A DNA stretch of 33,880 nucleotides. Origin: Mycobacterium sp. ACS1612. GTDB lineage: Bacteria; Actinomycetota; Actinomycetes; Mycobacteriales; Mycobacteriaceae. The DNA lies in NCBI RefSeq assembly GCF_001667505.1, contig NZ_LZHZ01000013.1, positions 1-33,880 on the forward strand. The letters are read 5' to 3'. How positions within the stretch are numbered: position 1 is the stretch's first letter; each line of letters opens with the position of its first letter. The position numbers and the translations under genes were made by a program. This document shows, in pieces, positions 1-7,520 of the stretch. Below the pieces are notes generated by a model. That model had not been told where the DNA came from. It saw nothing but the letters and a program-made list of their open reading frames with translations, and ran no database searches.

Positions 1-411
1 GGATCCCTCTGCGGGGAGGGGGGCGAGGTCGACGGGAGGCGGAGCTTCGGGAAGCAGCGTCGGCGCCCTGGTAATGGTCCGGCCGCCGGCACCGTTGTGT
101 TTGCCGGAATTGTCGTCGACAGGCTTCTTTTCGCCGCCTTTCGCACCGCCGGACCCTGCCGCGTCACCGGTCCTTTCCCGGGCGGTGCTGCCGCGTTGAT
201 CGGCGGCGGTGTTGGCATTCGCACCGCCGGAGTTCGTCCTGGTGTCAGTGCGGTCGGCGGACTTTCCGGTACCGCTCGCCGAATTGTTGCTTTTGGTACT
301 TCCGCTTCCTGTCGAGTCGCCGGTATCGGCGGCGGACACCGCGCTGCTGGCACCCATCAACAACGCAACGGCGATCACACACGCTGCGAGATGTTTATTC
401 ATCCGACCCAT
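1..411 (-). CDS. Secreted low-complexity protein, N-terminal part (cut by window edge)
   Basis: An open frame on the minus strand starts at ATG 411 and runs off the left edge, giving 137 visible residues. A Shine-Dalgarno-like GGTGAGG lies just upstream of the ATG, which favours this start over the in-frame ATG at 402. The N-terminus is a typical Sec signal peptide: charged MGRMNKH, then a hydrophobic stretch with VIAVALLMG, then a cleavable SAVSAAD region at about residues 24-29. The rest is disordered and rich in Gly, Ser, Thr, Asn, Asp and Lys, turning Pro-rich (PPPVDLAPLP) near the edge. Many mycobacterial exported proteins have such a linker before a folded domain, but that domain lies outside the window, so no function can be given. 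The opposite-strand ORFs here are shadows. Confidence 0.7.
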   Translation of the reverse strand, partial: MGRMNKHLAACVIAVALLMGASSAVSAADTGDSTGSGSTKSNNSASGTGKSADRTDTRTNSGGANANTAADQRGSTARERTGDAAGSGGAKGGEKKPVDDNSGKHNGAGGRTITRAPTLLPEAPPPVDLAPLPAEGS

Positions 412-672
412 AGCGCCTCACCCCACGCCGGCGTCCAACTGCTCCTCGGTCCCCGGCTTCCCGCCAGTATCGCATCCCAACCGCCGCGGGTCCGGCGCAT
501 CGCGAGATCGCTTCGTCGGTGCCGTGTCGGACGAAGTGCGTTGTGTCGCAAGGCTTTGGCAGACAGGTGAAGTGTGGATTGCCGATGACCGATTCCGCAG
601 CGGCGGGGATGCAATCACCTGCGGCGGACGAGAATCAATGTTGCGATGCTGCAGATTAGCGCGGACGCAACG

Positions 673-1203
673 TCATCGAACTTCGGCTGCAATAACCGCG
701 GCAATGGCGCTGACTGGCATATTATTAGGACGACTTTCCATCCTATCGAGCCGTTCACCGTTCATTGGTTCCGACGCCGATTCAGCGGACATGCCTTGGT
801 TGGAGCACTCACTGGCCGGTAGCCCACCCTGGCGCTGAGCGGCGTTACGGGCGAATGCATTCCCGTTGATCGGCACCAAAGAGGTGATGTCGAGCGGCGG
901 ACTTGGAGGCGGCAACGACCACGAATCAGATTGAGAGACAATGACTTCTGCCGGAGTGCCGTCAGCGCAGGTGAAGAGTTTGCAGTCACCGGCACTGAAT
1001 CCATCGGTAACTTGCCGTTGTAGTGGGCTTCGCACCGGTAACCGTCTTCGGGACTCACCCGAATGCTTGGAGTTTCCTGCGCCGCATCGTTGGCGTCGGC
1101 CGGCTCGGTCGGCGGAGAGTGCGGTTCGTAGTCCAAGGGTCTTCACGGTGTGGTTGCCACCAACTGCCACCGCAAACTGCAACGAGGAGAGCGTCAATAA
1201 CAT
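673..1203 (-). pseudogene. Frame-broken small secreted protein (possible pseudogene)
   Basis: No single frame gives a convincing protein, but protein-like text continues across two compensating frame changes on the minus strand. From ATG 1203 (preceded by AAAGAG at good spacing) frame one reads MLLTLSSLQFAVAVGGNHTV, signal-peptide-like. Near 1137 the plausible text moves to a second frame containing DYEPHSPPTEPADAND and GYRCEAHYNGK. Near 1012 it returns to the first frame with DGFSAGDCKLFTCADGTP and runs to a stop at 673. The composite would be a small exported protein with a few Cys. GC at third positions is moderately high in each segment. An in-frame ATG at 1230 could extend the signal. 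I do not recognise the family. This may be a decayed gene, two sequencing errors, or chance. The flanks 412-672 and 1204-1475 show nothing clear. Confidence 0.3.
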
Positions 1204-1475
1204 GGCAATCTCTTTAGTGAAGCAAAACATAGGTGATTCCGCGTAACGAATGCGCTCGGCGGCATGCACCGCAATTCGGCGGGAGAAGAGGACCACCATC
1301 GTGTTCGACCGAGATCGGCCACCCTTGAAGTCGTACTCACACCCCACCCGGCACCCGATCCGCTTTGACCACGTTGAAGCTCAAAGCGCGGGGAGCAGAA
1401 ACACCGATGCAGCATCAGGACCGCGCCGGGTGCGTGCTCCGGCGCCGTCGAGTGCCGATGTCTCCTTAGGCAGTT

Positions 1476-3404
1476 CTAGTCGCCGGTGCGCTCGAATCTG
1501 TCGTTGAATTCCCCGCCGCCGGTGCACGCGCCCCCAGCCGCGACCGACTGGTTGCCGCGCCCGGTCAGGACCGCGATCGGGTCGCCCATCTCCGCGGGCA
1601 GCGGGTACTCGGCGTTGATCGTGATCTGTGCGGTGCCGCCGGCGCCGCAGGTGGTGGTGCCCTGCTCAGCGCGGGTCCACTTGTCGTTGGCGAACATCAG
1701 CGTGACGGCGCCGTCCGTCCCGTGAAACAGACTCATGCACCGATCGCCGGTCCGCAGACAGTAGGTGTTCGCGGTGAGCGTCCTCGGCGGAATGGTGGTG
1801 CCGTTGGTGAAGGTCGTCGTCTCGCGATAGTTGCCGCGTAGCGCGTCGGCGGGCGATGCCATCCGCGGCGGCAGCACCGCGGGGTCGGCCACCTTGCCGG
1901 GGTCGGCGTCCCCGGTGCGGGTGTATTTCACGGTTCGTTTGGCGGCGCAGGCGCTGTTGGTCGAGGCGCGGACGGTTTCGCCGGTGAGCGTGCCGTCGGG
2001 TTGCGGTTTCAACGAGTAGACCACCCAGATCTCGTCGGGGGTGGGGCCGCCGCATTGCGCCGAAGCGAGACCGACGGCGACCCACGTTCCGCCCAGTTGA
2101 TCGAACGTCAGGTTGGAGACCAGGGCGATGCCGCCTTCGCTGATGTTGGCGGCCGTCGCGACACATCCGCTGGCGCCGCATGTCGAGCGGACCGCCCACG
2201 TGGCCGTCGTGGCGGGCGCATTGGCAACCGGCTTGTCGTCGAGATCTGTGCCCGGCCCGAGATCGGCGCGGTAGGTGCCGTTGAAGGTTTCGGGGGCGGC
2301 GGCCGTCGCGGCTGGCGTCCCAGGATTGTCGTCGCGGGTGAGCTGCACGGCCGCGAAGACGCCGCCGGCGATGAGCACGACGACGCCGAGGAGCGCGCCG
2401 GCCAGGATGAGTGGCGTGCGGGACGAGCGTTTCGGGGGCGGTGGCGCTGGCCATGGTTGAGCGGGAGGCCACGGCGGCGGCATGCCGGTGGGGGGATGGG
2501 TCGGCCGGTAACTGAGCACAGGCGCTGGCTGGCCCCAGTTGCTGTGGATCGCCGGCGCGGCTTGCGTCGGTGCAGCGTGCGACTGATCGGTCGGCTCGGT
2601 GATGGCTTGCCTTGCGGCAGCGGCCATTTCGATGGCGGTGGGGTAGCGGTCGGTGGTCTGTTTGGCCAGGCCCGTTTCGATGACCCGGTCCAGGCCGGGC
2701 GGAACGGTGTTCGATGTCTGGGATGGTCGGGGTGGCGGGGCGACCATGTGGCCGACGGCTACCTGCTCGAGAGTGGAGCCAGGGAACGGTGTTTCGCCGG
2801 TGAGGCACTGGTACAGCACACAGGCCAGGGCGTAGATGTCGGAGCTGGGCTCGATGTCGCCGGTACGGAAGCGTTCGGGGGCCATATAGGCCCACGTGCC
2901 GATGGTCGACCCCTCGGAGGTCAGCTTGGTGTCGTCGGCGGCGCGGGCGATGCCGAAGTCGATGAGGTAAGCGAAATCGTTGTCGGCCAACAGAATATTG
3001 GACGGCTTGACATCGCGGTGTACCAGGCCGGCGCGGTGGGCGCTGTGCAGCGCGCCGGCGATCTGCTCGATGATGTTGACGGCGCGTGCGGGCGGGAGCG
3101 GGCCGGACTTGAGCAGGGTGTCGAGGTCGGCGCCGTCGACGAGCCGCATGGTGACATAGAGGCGGCCGTCGATCTCGCCGACATCGTGGATTGGAACGAC
3201 GTGGGGATCATCGAGACGTGCTGCGATGCGGGCCTCGCGTCGGAAGCGACGGTCGAAGTCGGGGTCCTTGGCGAAGTGAGGCAGCAGCATCTTCAGCGCC
3301 ACGACGCGGTCGATGGTGGTGTCGTAGGCCTTCCACACCTCGCCCATACCGCCCCGGCCGAGCAGCTCGATCAGTCGATAGCGGCCGAATGGCGTCCCCT
3401 CCAC
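1476..3404 (-). CDS. Receptor-type Ser/Thr protein kinase, PknE-like
   Basis: A 642-residue transmembrane kinase starting at GTG 3404. The cytosolic kinase domain spans about residues 8-270 with the full catalytic set: glycine loop GRGGMG (16-21), Lys38, Glu57, HRD (129-131), DFG (149-151), activation-loop Thr167 and Thr170, and APE (175-177). The phrases DPHVVPIHDVGEIDG and DFAYLIDFGIA closely recall M. tuberculosis PknE. A Pro-rich juxtamembrane linker (about 280-325) leads to one membrane helix (about 331-354). The extracellular part (355-642) seems to hold two related beta-rich repeats, beginning FNGTYRADLGPG and LRGNYRETTTFTNG, each with several Cys that could form disulfides. The family senses envelope or redox signals and phosphorylates Thr on cytosolic targets. 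The ligand is unknown. It stands apart from TenA upstream (gap about 100 nt), so co-transcription is uncertain. Confidence 0.9.
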   Translation of the reverse strand: MEGTPFGRYRLIELLGRGGMGEVWKAYDTTIDRVVALKMLLPHFAKDPDFDRRFRREARIAARLDDPHVVPIHDVGEIDGRLYVTMRLVDGADLDTLLKSGPLPPARAVNIIEQIAGALHSAHRAGLVHRDVKPSNILLADNDFAYLIDFGIARAADDTKLTSEGSTIGTWAYMAPERFRTGDIEPSSDIYALACVLYQCLTGETPFPGSTLEQVAVGHMVAPPPRPSQTSNTVPPGLDRVIETGLAKQTTDRYPTAIEMAAAARQAITEPTDQSHAAPTQAAPAIHSNWGQPAPVLSYRPTHPPTGMPPPWPPAQPWPAPPPPKRSSRTPLILAGALLGVVVLIAGGVFAAVQLTRDDNPGTPAATAAAPETFNGTYRADLGPGTDLDDKPVANAPATTATWAVRSTCGASGCVATAANISEGGIALVSNLTFDQLGGTWVAVGLASAQCGGPTPDEIWVVYSLKPQPDGTLTGETVRASTNSACAAKRTVKYTRTGDADPGKVADPAVLPPRMASPADALRGNYRETTTFTNGTTIPPRTLTANTYCLRTGDRCMSLFHGTDGAVTLMFANDKWTRAEQGTTTCGAGGTAQITINAEYPLPAEMGDPIAVLTGRGNQSVAAGGACTGGGEFNDRFERTGD

Positions 3405-3505
3405 GCGCCCACGATAACGGGTACGGGTCGCAGGTCCCGCGATCTTTCAGCCGCTGCGCGTCAACCGCCTGCGCCTGAACTGCAGCCAGCCGTCCTGCGA
3501 GAGCT

Positions 3506-4081
3506 TCACGCCAGCGCCATGTCCCAAAACGCGACCTCGTGTGCCAGCACGTCGGCGACTAGCTCGTCGTGTCGATCCGGGACGGCCAGCACGCCGAGTG
3601 CGTCGACGTAGTCCGCGAAGGCGGGCGCAGACCAGTGCTCGATGAACTCACCGAACGGGGAGGCATCGGACGCGGCGGACGTCCAAGCGAGCAGGTACAC
3701 CCGTTCGAGCACCCACAGCGCGGTAACCGCCGCCTCATATGGGGTGGCATCCAGTCGCCCCAGCAGTTCGCGGTAGGCGAGTGTCGCCGGCAGCGGTTCC
3801 TGCGTTAAGTCGATTCCCCGCCGCGCGGCCTGGTCCTCGAACCAGTCCAGCTCCGCGACCAGCGCCACGCAGCCTCCGGCGAGTACCGCCTGGGCTACGC
3901 GCGGCGCGCGTGCCAACAGCCGAGCCTGGAAAGCCAGCAGGTCACCGACGAACAACGCGTCTTGCACGAGCCACCGGTCAAACGCGGAATCCGTGATAGC
4001 GCCGTCGCGCACCGCGTCGAGGAAGGGATGCCGGGTGGCCGCAGACCACAGCGAATCAAGCACGCCCCGAAGGATAGTCAC
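3506..4081 (-). CDS. TenA-family protein (Cys-less, TenA_E-like)
   Basis: A 191-residue all-helical protein from GTG 4081. TenA-family features are the early aromatic/acidic helix with DRWLVQDALFV (Asp41 aligned with the substrate-binding Asp of Bacillus TenA), a central helix LWVLERVYLLAW, and a C-terminal AHEVAFWDMAL whose Glu182 fits the catalytic Glu. Classical TenA (thiaminase II) hydrolyses aminopyrimidines in thiamine salvage with a nucleophilic Cys. Here the Cys position in the central helix is replaced by non-Cys residues (LE), as in the TenA_E subgroup, which is thought to use Glu and may act on other pyrimidine or thiamine fragments. No thiamine gene is nearby. The start lacks a clear Shine-Dalgarno sequence. 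Family membership is fairly secure; the substrate is not. Confidence 0.75.
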   Translation of the reverse strand: MTILRGVLDSLWSAATRHPFLDAVRDGAITDSAFDRWLVQDALFVGDLLAFQARLLARAPRVAQAVLAGGCVALVAELDWFEDQAARRGIDLTQEPLPATLAYRELLGRLDATPYEAAVTALWVLERVYLLAWTSAASDASPFGEFIEHWSAPAFADYVDALGVLAVPDRHDELVADVLAHEVAFWDMALA

Positions 4082-4115
4082 GGTGACAATCGGGGTGAGA
4101 GCGCGCCTGCTCCGG

Positions 4116-4736
4116 TCAGACCGTCTCGGGGACCCGCAGGTGTGCGACTGCCAAGTCGAAGTCGCACTGGTCGAGTATCTCTGCGTGGGCGTCCTCGCTG
4201 CCCGTGGATCTGATCCTGTCCAGCGCGTCCTTGTTCTGATCGAGGGCTTCGGCGCTGTCGAAGGTCGCCGCGGTCACGCCGCGACCGGATGCTCGGTCGA
4301 CGAGCAGGCTGGCGCTGCAGAATCCGTCTAGCTCCTCGAGGGCGGGCAGGATCGTCGTCTTGAAGAACTCGATCCCTCGGTCGATTTGATCCGGGTCGAC
4401 CTTGACCCAGGTGGCTCGGACGCGGCAGCCGTCACCGGCGCGGTGCTCGCGGTGCATGGCAGCGATCTCCCATTCCTCGACCTGCGCGCTGCCTCCGAAT
4501 AGTTCTGCGGCCTCGTCGCGAATCGGCCGAATGGTCTCCGCGCTCGCCTGCATCGCTGCTTCTGAATCCCAGGAGCTGGTGGCAATGCAGCGGCCCGATG
4601 ATCGCTCCACTAACAAGGACATGCCGATACACCCGGGAATACCCTCGAGCGCGGGCATCACGCTGTCGCGCATGTGTGCAATACCGGCGTCGATGGATGA
4701 GGGTTGCGCTTGGATTGTGGTGCTTCGTGCGTACAT
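4116..4736 (-). CDS. Tandem dimeric alpha/beta-barrel (ABM-like) protein
   Basis: The frame is open from 4820, but ATG 4736 is preferred because it follows CGGAGG at ideal spacing. This gives 206 residues, [11 protein letters not shown] onward. The protein is an internal duplication: [17 protein letters not shown] with [15 protein letters not shown] in the first half matches [17 protein letters not shown] with [15 protein letters not shown] in the second. Each half has the beta-alpha-beta-beta pattern of antibiotic-biosynthesis-monooxygenase-like and related dimeric ferredoxin-like barrels, so a single chain could form the barrel that usually needs two. Such proteins act as small oxygenases or stress-related binding proteins, but no catalytic residue can be named here. 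No signal peptide. The neighbour TenA gene follows 34 nt downstream on the same strand, so they may share a transcript. Confidence 0.7.
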   Translation of the reverse strand: MYARSTTIQAQPSSIDAGIAHMRDSVMPALEGIPGCIGMSLLVERSSGRCIATSSWDSEAAMQASAETIRPIRDEAAELFGGSAQVEEWEIAAMHREHRAGDGCRVRATWVKVDPDQIDRGIEFFKTTILPALEELDGFCSASLLVDRASGRGVTAATFDSAEALDQNKDALDRIRSTGSEDAHAEILDQCDFDLAVAHLRVPETV

Positions 4737-5078
4737 GATCTGCCTCCGGTGTATGTGGGGCAGCGTCTCGACGGCGCCGCCGGACCACTTCATCGTCCTC
4801 CCACCGGGAAGACATGGCAATGGGTGAGGGCTGCCACCTGAGAGCTATGCAGGTCGCTGAAACGCGCTGTGCGCCCGAACAATACGTGCTTCATAAGCAA
4901 GCGCAGCTAATGAGTTAAGCGGACACGTTGGGCGCGCCATCCTGTTACGGTCGCAGCCGCTTGCTGTCGCTCAGCGGGGGAGAGTAAGTCAATCGGCCCC
5001 GCCAGGCTCCCTCGAATTTGTATGCTCTGGCAAGCTGTTCAACTACAGCTGAGGGCGTGTCGCGTCGGGGGTGACAGC
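4737..5078. other. Intergenic region between divergent genes
   Basis: This 342-base stretch separates the minus-strand ABM-like gene from the plus-strand PLD gene that opens the lanthipeptide island. It must hold the promoters for both directions. I see the -10-like TATGCT and a palindrome described separately, and another TANNNT-type box (TACGGT) near 4945. No RNA gene or credible ORF was seen. Confidence 0.5.
5021..5050 (+). promoter_or_regulatory. Candidate promoter and operator of the lanthipeptide island
   Basis: TATGCT at 5021-5026 fits the actinobacterial TANNNT -10 box. A start site about 7 nt later would fall on a perfect inverted repeat, AGCTGT (5033-5038), six-base spacer, ACAGCT (5045-5050). 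A palindrome at the transcription start is a typical place for a repressor. No good -35 box is visible. This is inferred from sequence alone. Confidence 0.3.
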
Positions 5079-6401
5079 GTGGAGGCTTTGTTCACGAGTC
5101 AAGTCGGCGGGGCCGGTCTGCGCGATCGGATCCTCTCGGTGCTCCAGGACGCCGTCGACCTGGCCCGCGATCACCAGGTCGACGTCCACGTCATGACGTT
5201 CTCCTTCACCGACGCCCAGATTGCCAACCGGCTTGTCGAGGCGGCGAGAACGCAGCCGAGCCTGTCGATTCGTCTACTCGCGGACTGGAATCAGGGCGCC
5301 GAGGGCACCGGACGCAAAGTCCGCGCGCTAGCTGCTCTCGGGCTGCCGAACCTCGAAGTGCGGTACAAGAAGGATCAGCCGTACGTCTGGGACGCCGACG
5401 CGTGCCGGATGCGATGGTCCTATCAGGCCAGCCGGGGTCTTTTGCACCACAAGACGTTGGCGGTTCTGGTCGACGGGCGGCCACACACGCTGCTGTGCGG
5501 CAGCTTCAACTGGTCGAAGCGATCGGCGAAGTCCTACGAGAACCTCATCGTCTTCACCGCCGACGACCCGGCGTCGCTGAACCTGATGACCGCTGTCGAG
5601 CGGGAGTTCGCGGCGTTGTGGTGCGACGGCGCCGCCACGCTGTCGCCGGACGAGGTCCGCACCCACTACACCGCGGTTCTCAAGGAATACCAACAAGATT
5701 CGACGCGCGACGCCGCAGCGGTGGTCGGGGTGGCGTGCGGAGCCGGCGCTGCGCTTGACGTCCTGCGCGACGGGGACGCGCCCGATGCTTCAGCGGGGCC
5801 GCCGTACGCACAGATCGCATTCAGTTCCCGCACACCGGAACAAGCCGACGCCGCCGCCGGGTACGCCGAAGCCAACCGGCGGAATCGGTTCGAGATGTGC
5901 AAACCGTCGGGAAAGACCAAACACGTTCCGGTGACATTGTCGACGCTCGCGCTCGACACCATTGCCCGCGCGCAACCCGGTGAGCATCTGCTGGTGGCCA
6001 TGTACGCGCTGTCGGTTCGGGTGCCCGAGTACGGCGAACTACTGGCCGCGGCCCGCCGCGGGGTACGCCTGCTCATCGTGCTGGACGGGCACGCCGGTGT
6101 GCGGCCGCTGTCGCAATTGGCCGAGGCGGCGTACGGCAAAGAGAAGCTGCCCATCCACCTTCGGGCCACCGGACGCAAGACCATGCACCAGAAGTACATC
6201 GTTCATCCCGAAAGCCGCACGGTGCTGACCGGCACCGCCAATCTGTCGACGGATGCGTCGCACCGGCACAGCGAGCACCGGATCCTCTGGCGCGGCGACG
6301 CACAAGCCACCGATGCGTTCATCGCGGACTTCGAGACGATGTGGCAGCGGCTCGCCCCGCCGTTCAAGTCGCGGACAACCGCGCCGGCGTACGGATCTTG
6401 A
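5079..6401 (+). CDS. Phospholipase D-superfamily protein with two HKD-like half-sites
   Basis: GTG 5079 is the chosen start because GGGGGTG sits a few bases upstream; the in-frame ATG 5022 has no ribosome site and lies in the promoter-like region. The product has 440 residues. The first half-site is HHK at 123-125 with the partner GSFNWS at 141-146; the second is HQK at 370-372 with GTANLS at 385-390. Two half-sites usually form one active site through a covalent phospho-His, acting on phospholipids, nucleic acids or other phosphodiesters. The Asp of the canonical HxK(x)4D is not at the usual spacing in either motif, so the chemistry may differ. No signal peptide or membrane segment, so it is probably cytosolic. 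It leads the plus-strand run into the lanthipeptide genes, 122 nt before the nucleotidyltransferase, which suggests but does not prove a shared role. Confidence 0.8.
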   Translation: MEALFTSQVGGAGLRDRILSVLQDAVDLARDHQVDVHVMTFSFTDAQIANRLVEAARTQPSLSIRLLADWNQGAEGTGRKVRALAALGLPNLEVRYKKDQPYVWDADACRMRWSYQASRGLLHHKTLAVLVDGRPHTLLCGSFNWSKRSAKSYENLIVFTADDPASLNLMTAVEREFAALWCDGAATLSPDEVRTHYTAVLKEYQQDSTRDAAAVVGVACGAGAALDVLRDGDAPDASAGPPYAQIAFSSRTPEQADAAAGYAEANRRNRFEMCKPSGKTKHVPVTLSTLALDTIARAQPGEHLLVAMYALSVRVPEYGELLAAARRGVRLLIVLDGHAGVRPLSQLAEAAYGKEKLPIHLRATGRKTMHQKYIVHPESRTVLTGTANLSTDASHRHSEHRILWRGDAQATDAFIADFETMWQRLAPPFKSRTTAPAYGS

Positions 6402-6523
6402 CGTAACGCCAGGCTGGGCGTAGCTTTTCGGCTAGCGAGACGGCCGCCGCGTCGTTCCCGTTGTTAATGATTAGTGCTTACGCCGGGTCATTCTTCCTCT
6501 CCTCTACCTGAAGCGCGTAGGCG

Positions 6524-7231
6524 ATGTCTTGTGTCATGTGTCTGCTGCTGTATGGCAGTCGCGCGCGCGGAGACTTCGACGCTCAGTCCGACGTCGACCT
6601 GACCGCGATCACCGCGGGTGACGCACCCACGCCCGTGTCGTTCGGGCGGACGACGATGATGGCCGAACCGCTCGACGATGCGCTGCGCGCCACCCGGTCG
6701 GGCAGCCTGTTCGCCTACCATCTGGTGTCCGAAGGGAAGGTGTTGTTCGAGTCCGAACCGGTGTTCGCCCGAATCCGTCGGGCCTTCCGGTTCCGCGACG
6801 ACTACACCCCGGTCATCAGACACTGCTCGGACGCCGGATGGTTTCTGGTGCGGCATCACGAGAAAGCCACCGACGCAAGCAAATTCAACCACGCCGTCGC
6901 GTGGTGCACCCGAGAGATGCTCATCGCCAAGGCGGCGACGGCGCGAGAGCCGGTCTTCTCCGCCGACGGTCTGGCCGAATTCGTCGGGTATGACGCCGTC
7001 GCGCCGGTGATCCGCAGCAAGCGCAGCGCGGTCATCGACCCGGAGGTTGTGCGGCAATTCCGACACATCCTCGGCGAATTCGGCACGCCGGCGCCGGCGC
7101 CGCTAGACCTGAGCGGCGCCGGACACCGGTTCCGGAAAGATCGAAACTCCGCTGGCGTGATAGCGGTTCGCGCGTTTCGCGATCCCGTCAGCACGAACAT
7201 AAAAGGCGGGGAACATGTCTCAACTCGATGA
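6524..7231 (+). CDS. Nucleotidyltransferase with C-terminal helical domain
   Basis: A 235-residue protein. A stop codon two codons before ATG 6524 fixes the 5' limit; ATG 6536 is an alternative. The polymerase-beta-type nucleotidyltransferase motif is plain: LLYGSRARGDFDAQSDVDL, with GS at 11-12 and the metal-binding pair Asp23 and Asp25. The region around HHEKATDASKFNHAVAWC is helical and recalls the HEPN-like or KNTase_C-type partner domain found after minimal nucleotidyltransferases. Relatives move a nucleotide onto antibiotics, proteins or tRNA; the substrate here is unknown. The last 17 bases overlap the start of the lanthipeptide precursor, whose ribosome site lies inside this gene, so translation of the two is probably coupled. 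It could be a tailoring enzyme, a self-protection enzyme or an unrelated passenger. Confidence 0.75.
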   Translation: MSCVMCLLLYGSRARGDFDAQSDVDLTAITAGDAPTPVSFGRTTMMAEPLDDALRATRSGSLFAYHLVSEGKVLFESEPVFARIRRAFRFRDDYTPVIRHCSDAGWFLVRHHEKATDASKFNHAVAWCTREMLIAKAATAREPVFSADGLAEFVGYDAVAPVIRSKRSAVIDPEVVRQFRHILGEFGTPAPAPLDLSGAGHRFRKDRNSAGVIAVRAFRDPVSTNIKGGEHVSTR

Positions 7232-7514
7232 TCAGTTCGACCTCGACATCCGGTTGGCCCCCTTCGTGCGCCCGCCGCACTCGCTGACTGAGCAGATGCG
7301 TGACACCGGCGGGTGGGAGTGCTATTCCGTCGACGCGAGCTGCGGCGAGACCTGCCCGTGCAGCACCGTCGAGACCTGCAATCAACAACTCGAAGACTGC
7401 GGCTACCCGTTCACCTACCCGGGGAACTATTGCGAAGACCAGTCCGACGGCTGTGGCGATCCCGATCCCGACGGTCCCGACATCGACGACCCCACGGATG
7501 AGTGCGACGAATAG
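7215..7514 (+). CDS. lanA: Class I lanthipeptide precursor, FDLD-type leader, acidic Cys-rich core
   Basis: A 99-residue peptide with a strong GGCGGGGA ribosome site before ATG 7215. The leader holds FDLD at residues 8-11, the recognition motif of class I precursors (FNLD in nisin). A Gly-Gly at 32-33 may mark the leader end. After it come nine Cys (36, 43, 47, 49, 55, 62, 73, 80, 97) and nine Ser/Thr (38, 42, 46, 50, 51, 54, 67, 77, 94), enough in principle for up to nine (methyl)lanthionine rings. The segment DASCGETCPCS resembles the cores of actinobacterial FxLD-family lanthipeptides. The predicted core has nineteen Asp/Glu and no Lys, Arg or His, and ends in an Asp-Pro-rich tail. lanC begins six bases after the stop and lanB follows. 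Ring pattern, cleavage point and activity are unknown. Confidence 0.88.
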   Translation: MSQLDDQFDLDIRLAPFVRPPHSLTEQMRDTGGWECYSVDASCGETCPCSTVETCNQQLEDCGYPFTYPGNYCEDQSDGCGDPDPDGPDIDDPTDECDE

Positions 7515-7520
7515 ACACTC

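Noticed and set aside
209..838. Plus-strand ORF of 209 codons with hydrophobic N-terminus
   Set aside because: It lies antisense to the signal-peptide gene at 1-411 and becomes low-quality sequence afterwards; no ribosome site or family.
2001..3611. Plus-strand ORF of 536 codons
   Set aside because: Antisense to the kinase domain; Gly/Arg/Val-rich shadow typical of high-GC coding DNA.
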